DNA of 43,739 nt from positions 1 to 43,739 of the forward strand of contig NZ_JAKIKU010000019.1 of NCBI RefSeq assembly GCF_023283985.1, written 5' to 3'. Shown one piece after another: positions 41,167-43,739 of the stretch. Source of the DNA: Shewanella electrodiphila (GTDB lineage Bacteria; Pseudomonadota; Gammaproteobacteria; Enterobacterales; Shewanellaceae). Within the stretch, counting starts at the first letter, position 1, and each line of letters begins with the position of its first letter. The notes below the pieces were generated by a model. It saw nothing but the letters and a program-made list of their open reading frames with translations. It was not told the origin of the DNA and made no database searches. A program made the position numbers and the translations under genes.

Positions 41167-42957
41167 ATGCCGATTTATCAAGCTCCCCTTCGCGACTATC
41201 AATTCATCTTATCTGAGTTACTCAATATTTATCAGCAAACTGACCTTAAAGGTTTTGATGAAGTCGACCCTGAACTTACCGATGCCATTTTACAAGGCGT
41301 GGCTGACTTCACCACCGATATCATGTTGCCGCTTAATGCCTCTGGTGATCTTGAAGGATGTAAGCTTGAAGACGGAAAAGTGATAACACCAAAGGGGTTT
41401 AAAGCCGCATATCAGCAATACATTGATGATGGTTGGGCAACCCTTACCTGCGACCCTGAATACGGCGGTCAAGGCTTACCCGAAGTGATTGGCACCTTTG
41501 CCACCGAAATGAAAACCGCCACCAATATGGCATTTGCCATGTACCCGGGATTAACCCATGGGGCTTATTCAGCGATTCATGTTCATGGCAGCGATAAACT
41601 CAAACAAAAGTATTTAGAAAAACTCGTCAGTGGTGAATGGACTGGCACCATGAACTTAACTGAGTCTCATGCAGGGACAGATCTAGCCTTACTGCGCACT
41701 AAAGCTAAGCCCCTTGCCGATGACACGTTTGCGATTAGCGGCGAGAAGATATTTATCTCATCAGGGGATCACGACTTAGCTGAAAACATCATTCACTTAG
41801 TGTTAGCAAAATTACCTGATGCCCCTGAAGGCGTCAAAGGTATCTCATTATTCGCGGTGCCTAAATTTATGGTCAACGATGACGGTTCTTTAGGCAAAGA
41901 AAACAGCTTAAGTGCCACCGCACTTGAGCATAAAATGGGCATTCATGGTAACTCAACCTGCGTGATGTTATTTGATGGCGCTGTAGGTGAATTAGTCGGT
42001 GCGCCTCATCAAGGCCTAAAAGCCATGTTTACTATGATGAACCAAGCCAGACTCGGTGTGGGTATTCAAGGGTTAGGTGTTTCAGATATTGCCTACCAAA
42101 ATGCCTTGGTGTACGCCAAAGACCGAGTCCAAGGCCGCGCATTATCTGGGATAAAACATGCCGACCAAGCAGCGGATCCTATCCTGGTTCATGGTGATGT
42201 CCGCCGCATGTTGTTGTCGCAAAAGTCATTCAATGAAGCAACCCGAGCACTAATGGGCCAGCAAGCATTGTGGTTAGATACAGCTGAGCGCCACTCCGAT
42301 CCTGTCAAAGCCAAACAAGCGTCTGCGCTTGCGGCATTATTTACGCCTATCGTTAAAGGTTTTGTCACCGACCAAGGCTTTAAAGCCTGTGTTGATGCGC
42401 AGCAAATTTATGGTGGTCATGGCTACATCAATGAATGGGGCATGGAGCAATTTGTCCGCGATATTCGTATTGCCATGCTTTATGAAGGCACTAACGGCGT
42501 TCAAGCGTTAGATTTAGTGGGTCGTAAATTGTTATCTGATAAAGGGGCGACATTAAGCCTTTGGTCAGACATGGTGAAACAGTTTATTGGTGAGCACAGC
42601 GCTAATGACGCAATGAAGCCGTACATTGCAGGGCTAATGGATGCTGCTGCAGATTTAGAAAAAGCCACTGGCTTTATTGCAAAATCAGCCGCCACTAACC
42701 CAGACATGATTGGTGCAGCTTCGATGCCTTATATGCAATTATTTGGTATCTCGGCTCTCGCTTGGATGTGGGCACGTATTGCAGCTACTTCTCTTGCAGC
42801 CATTGAAGCTGGAACTGATGAACAGGCTTTTTATCAAGCTAAGTTAAACACAGCCAGCTTTTACATGAAATATTGGGGTTGTCAGACACGTAGCTTACGC
42901 AAACAAGTAGAAATGAGCAGCGCAAATATTGCAGCCTTTGATGACAATGACTTTTAA
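41167..42957 (+). CDS. Acyl-CoA dehydrogenase, long (DmdC/FadE-like) type
   Basis: A 596-residue FAD enzyme that oxidises an acyl-CoA to the enoyl-CoA. It has a family N-terminal extension, the acyl-CoA dehydrogenase core with TESHAGTDL and GEKIFISSGDH, then the catalytic block QIYGGHGYINEWGMEQFVRD with LYEGTNGVQ (Glu440), and a C-terminal helical domain of about 130 residues. This 590-600 aa group includes 3-methylmercaptopropionyl-CoA dehydrogenase (DmdC) and several fatty acyl-CoA dehydrogenases; which substrate is used cannot be told here. The start is ATG with AAAGGA in front. It is monocistronic. Confidence 0.92.
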   Translation: MPIYQAPLRDYQFILSELLNIYQQTDLKGFDEVDPELTDAILQGVADFTTDIMLPLNASGDLEGCKLEDGKVITPKGFKAAYQQYIDDGWATLTCDPEYGGQGLPEVIGTFATEMKTATNMAFAMYPGLTHGAYSAIHVHGSDKLKQKYLEKLVSGEWTGTMNLTESHAGTDLALLRTKAKPLADDTFAISGEKIFISSGDHDLAENIIHLVLAKLPDAPEGVKGISLFAVPKFMVNDDGSLGKENSLSATALEHKMGIHGNSTCVMLFDGAVGELVGAPHQGLKAMFTMMNQARLGVGIQGLGVSDIAYQNALVYAKDRVQGRALSGIKHADQAADPILVHGDVRRMLLSQKSFNEATRALMGQQALWLDTAERHSDPVKAKQASALAALFTPIVKGFVTDQGFKACVDAQQIYGGHGYINEWGMEQFVRDIRIAMLYEGTNGVQALDLVGRKLLSDKGATLSLWSDMVKQFIGEHSANDAMKPYIAGLMDAAADLEKATGFIAKSAATNPDMIGAASMPYMQLFGISALAWMWARIAATSLAAIEAGTDEQAFYQAKLNTASFYMKYWGCQTRSLRKQVEMSSANIAAFDDNDF

Positions 42958-42997
42958 GCGGTGCTCTTAAACCGCATTAACTCTGCCACCAAAAAAC

Positions 42998-43024
42998 AAA
43001 AACAGCGCCAATAGGCGCTGTTTT
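42998..43024 (+). terminator. Terminator of the acyl-CoA dehydrogenase gene
   Basis: The stem AAAACAGCGCC-AATA-GGCGCTGTTTT is followed by ATG-rich DNA; T run 43021-43024. It lies 41 nt after the stop codon. Confidence 0.86.
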
Positions 43025-43123
43025 ATGATCATAACGATGATTAATAATTTATCTAGGAATGAAAGTCACTTGCTTATAATAAAGTTTAATCATTTTTAAA
43101 ATCACTTTTGGAAAGAAACGAGT

Positions 43124-43225
43124 TTGTAACGCCTCAATAAGAGGCCAGATAATGGTTGGTTAAAATTGTTGAGGAACGAAACACAACCAACCGTTAGCGG
43201 TCCGCTCTTCATTGACTTGTTATAT
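43124..43225 (-). repeat. attC-like recombination site 1
   Basis: About 102 bp. Read on the minus strand it starts with ATATAACAAG and ends with GAGGCGTTACAAA, the boundary pattern of Vibrio-type attC sites (TAACAA ... GGCGTTA). Inner arms CAATGAAGAG and CTCTTATTG pair with one extra base, as in real attC sites, and GGTTGG/CCAACC arms continue the imperfect hairpin. It directly follows the stop of the small membrane-protein gene. Confidence 0.72.
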
Positions 43226-43232
43226 GCCCGTT

Positions 43233-43514
43233 TTAAACCTTGAGCTTTACAAATATCGTTCTAGCCACCCAGAGTACAACCACATATACAATAACAAAAG
43301 TTACAAATATTCCCGCTAACCCCATGAGGACAACTTGGGTTGGAATTTCTCTCAATGGTTGGTCAACGTCAACGTTTAAAAGACCTCCCATATAGTGCGT
43401 AAAATAAACTACAGAGAAAGTGGCTAAAAACACAAGAGATGCATATACGATATGACGAATTATTTTAGCCTTGAAATTAGGCGCGGCGTCTAATCTATAG
43501 TTAAATTTATTCAA
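43233..43514 (-). CDS. Small membrane protein in an integron-type cassette
   Basis: A 93-residue protein with two long hydrophobic segments (about residues 21-42 and 60-85), a basic N-terminus and a basic C-terminal end. The start is TTG at 43512-43514, with GGAAA three to five nt upstream; no ATG is available near the 5' end. It lies head-to-tail between attC-like site 2 (upstream) and attC-like site 1 (immediately downstream), which is the layout of an integron gene cassette. No family recognised. Confidence 0.6.
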   Translation of the reverse strand: MNKFNYRLDAAPNFKAKIIRHIVYASLVFLATFSVVYFTHYMGGLLNVDVDQPLREIPTQVVLMGLAGIFVTFVIVYVVVLWVARTIFVKLKV

Positions 43515-43537
43515 GAATTTCCGAATCCTTTCAGGGC

Positions 43538-43637
43538 ATATAACGCCTCGCTAAGAGGCGCAAAATGCTTGGTTATAATTAGCGAAGAATGAGCGCAAAC
43601 CAAGCGTTTTACGTCCTTTCTTGAGCGACTTGTATGG
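43538..43637 (-). repeat. attC-like recombination site 2
   Basis: About 100 bp, same orientation as site 1. On the minus strand it starts near CCATACAAG and ends GAGGCGTTATATGCCC. Inner arms CGCTCAAGA and TCTTAGCG pair with one extra base at the same place as in site 1. The central arms CCAAGC/GCTTGG are separated by a long spacer. The 5' (left) core box is degenerate. Confidence 0.68.
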
Positions 43638-43739
43638 ATAATAAACCCACCTAATTTACAAATACTTCCCTGTTTCGGGTAATGTGAGACCCAGGCTTTA
43701 GCTGCAACTAAAGCATTCCTTGTCGTAGTTCGATTGAGC
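43638..43739. other. Window edge, probably previous cassette
   Basis: No complete gene. A short hairpin GCTTTAG-CTGCAA-CTAAAGC (about 43694-43713) is present. A minus-strand frame is open from the window edge through attC-like site 2 to about 43521, but its passage through a non-coding site argues against coding. Confidence 0.4.

Noticed and set aside
43521..43738. Minus-strand frame open from the window edge through attC-like site 2
   Set aside because: It reads through a structured non-coding site and ends just past it. Openness over about 70 codons at a window edge is weak evidence, so I did not call a gene.

Overview
The window looks like a chromosomal segment of a marine Shewanella or a close relative (Alteromonadales). 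The reasons are the moderately AT-rich gammaproteobacterial sequence, a menaquinone gene (menA), an 11-haem outer-membrane c-type cytochrome of the OmcA/MtrC/UndA family, an approximately 509-residue gnd, and a complete liuR-liuABCDE leucine catabolism cluster followed by a two-subunit CoA transferase. The assignment rests on gene content and remembered family sequences; no search was run.

Layout. 1-640: tRNA-Glu(UUC), its terminator and an empty gap. 642-6792: an MFS exporter, the ybaY-tesB pair (the same neighbours as in E. coli), menA, a small charged protein and gnd. 7199-14852: an anaerobic electron-transfer island. It holds a lipoprotein cytochrome with 5+6 haems, divergent from a three-gene ydhY-ydhV-ydhW-like operon (16-Cys ferredoxin, AOR-family tungsten/molybdenum enzyme, helper protein). 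Two FNR/CRP-like boxes lie between them, and a LysR regulator with an unusual cysteine cluster follows. 15046-18673: an SDR, a DUF4234 membrane protein and a PrpE-type acyl-CoA synthetase. 19057-28052: liuR, liuABCDE and scoAB, which together take isovaleryl-CoA to acetyl-CoA and acetoacetate and then activate acetoacetate.

28178-30168 is accessory DNA. Four imperfect copies of a 220-290 bp multi-hairpin repeat (one inverted, three direct) surround two small genes (a winged-helix protein and a DUF2188 protein). Paired substitutions between copies preserve at least four stems, which is direct evidence of selection on structure. I do not recognise the family, and it is the strongest candidate here for something undescribed.

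30255-42957: FKBP isomerase, GltS, azurin with an upstream Fur-box-like site, an M28 peptidase, two secreted or envelope hypotheticals, a DUF1097 protein, a HemN/HutW-like radical SAM protein, a TlpA-type thioredoxin whose N-terminus is encoded by a 15-bp minisatellite, a MEST/PEG1-like alpha/beta hydrolase, and a 596-residue acyl-CoA dehydrogenase.

43124-43739: two attC-like sites frame a small reverse-strand membrane-protein cassette. This looks like an integron cassette or the edge of a cassette array with no integrase in view.
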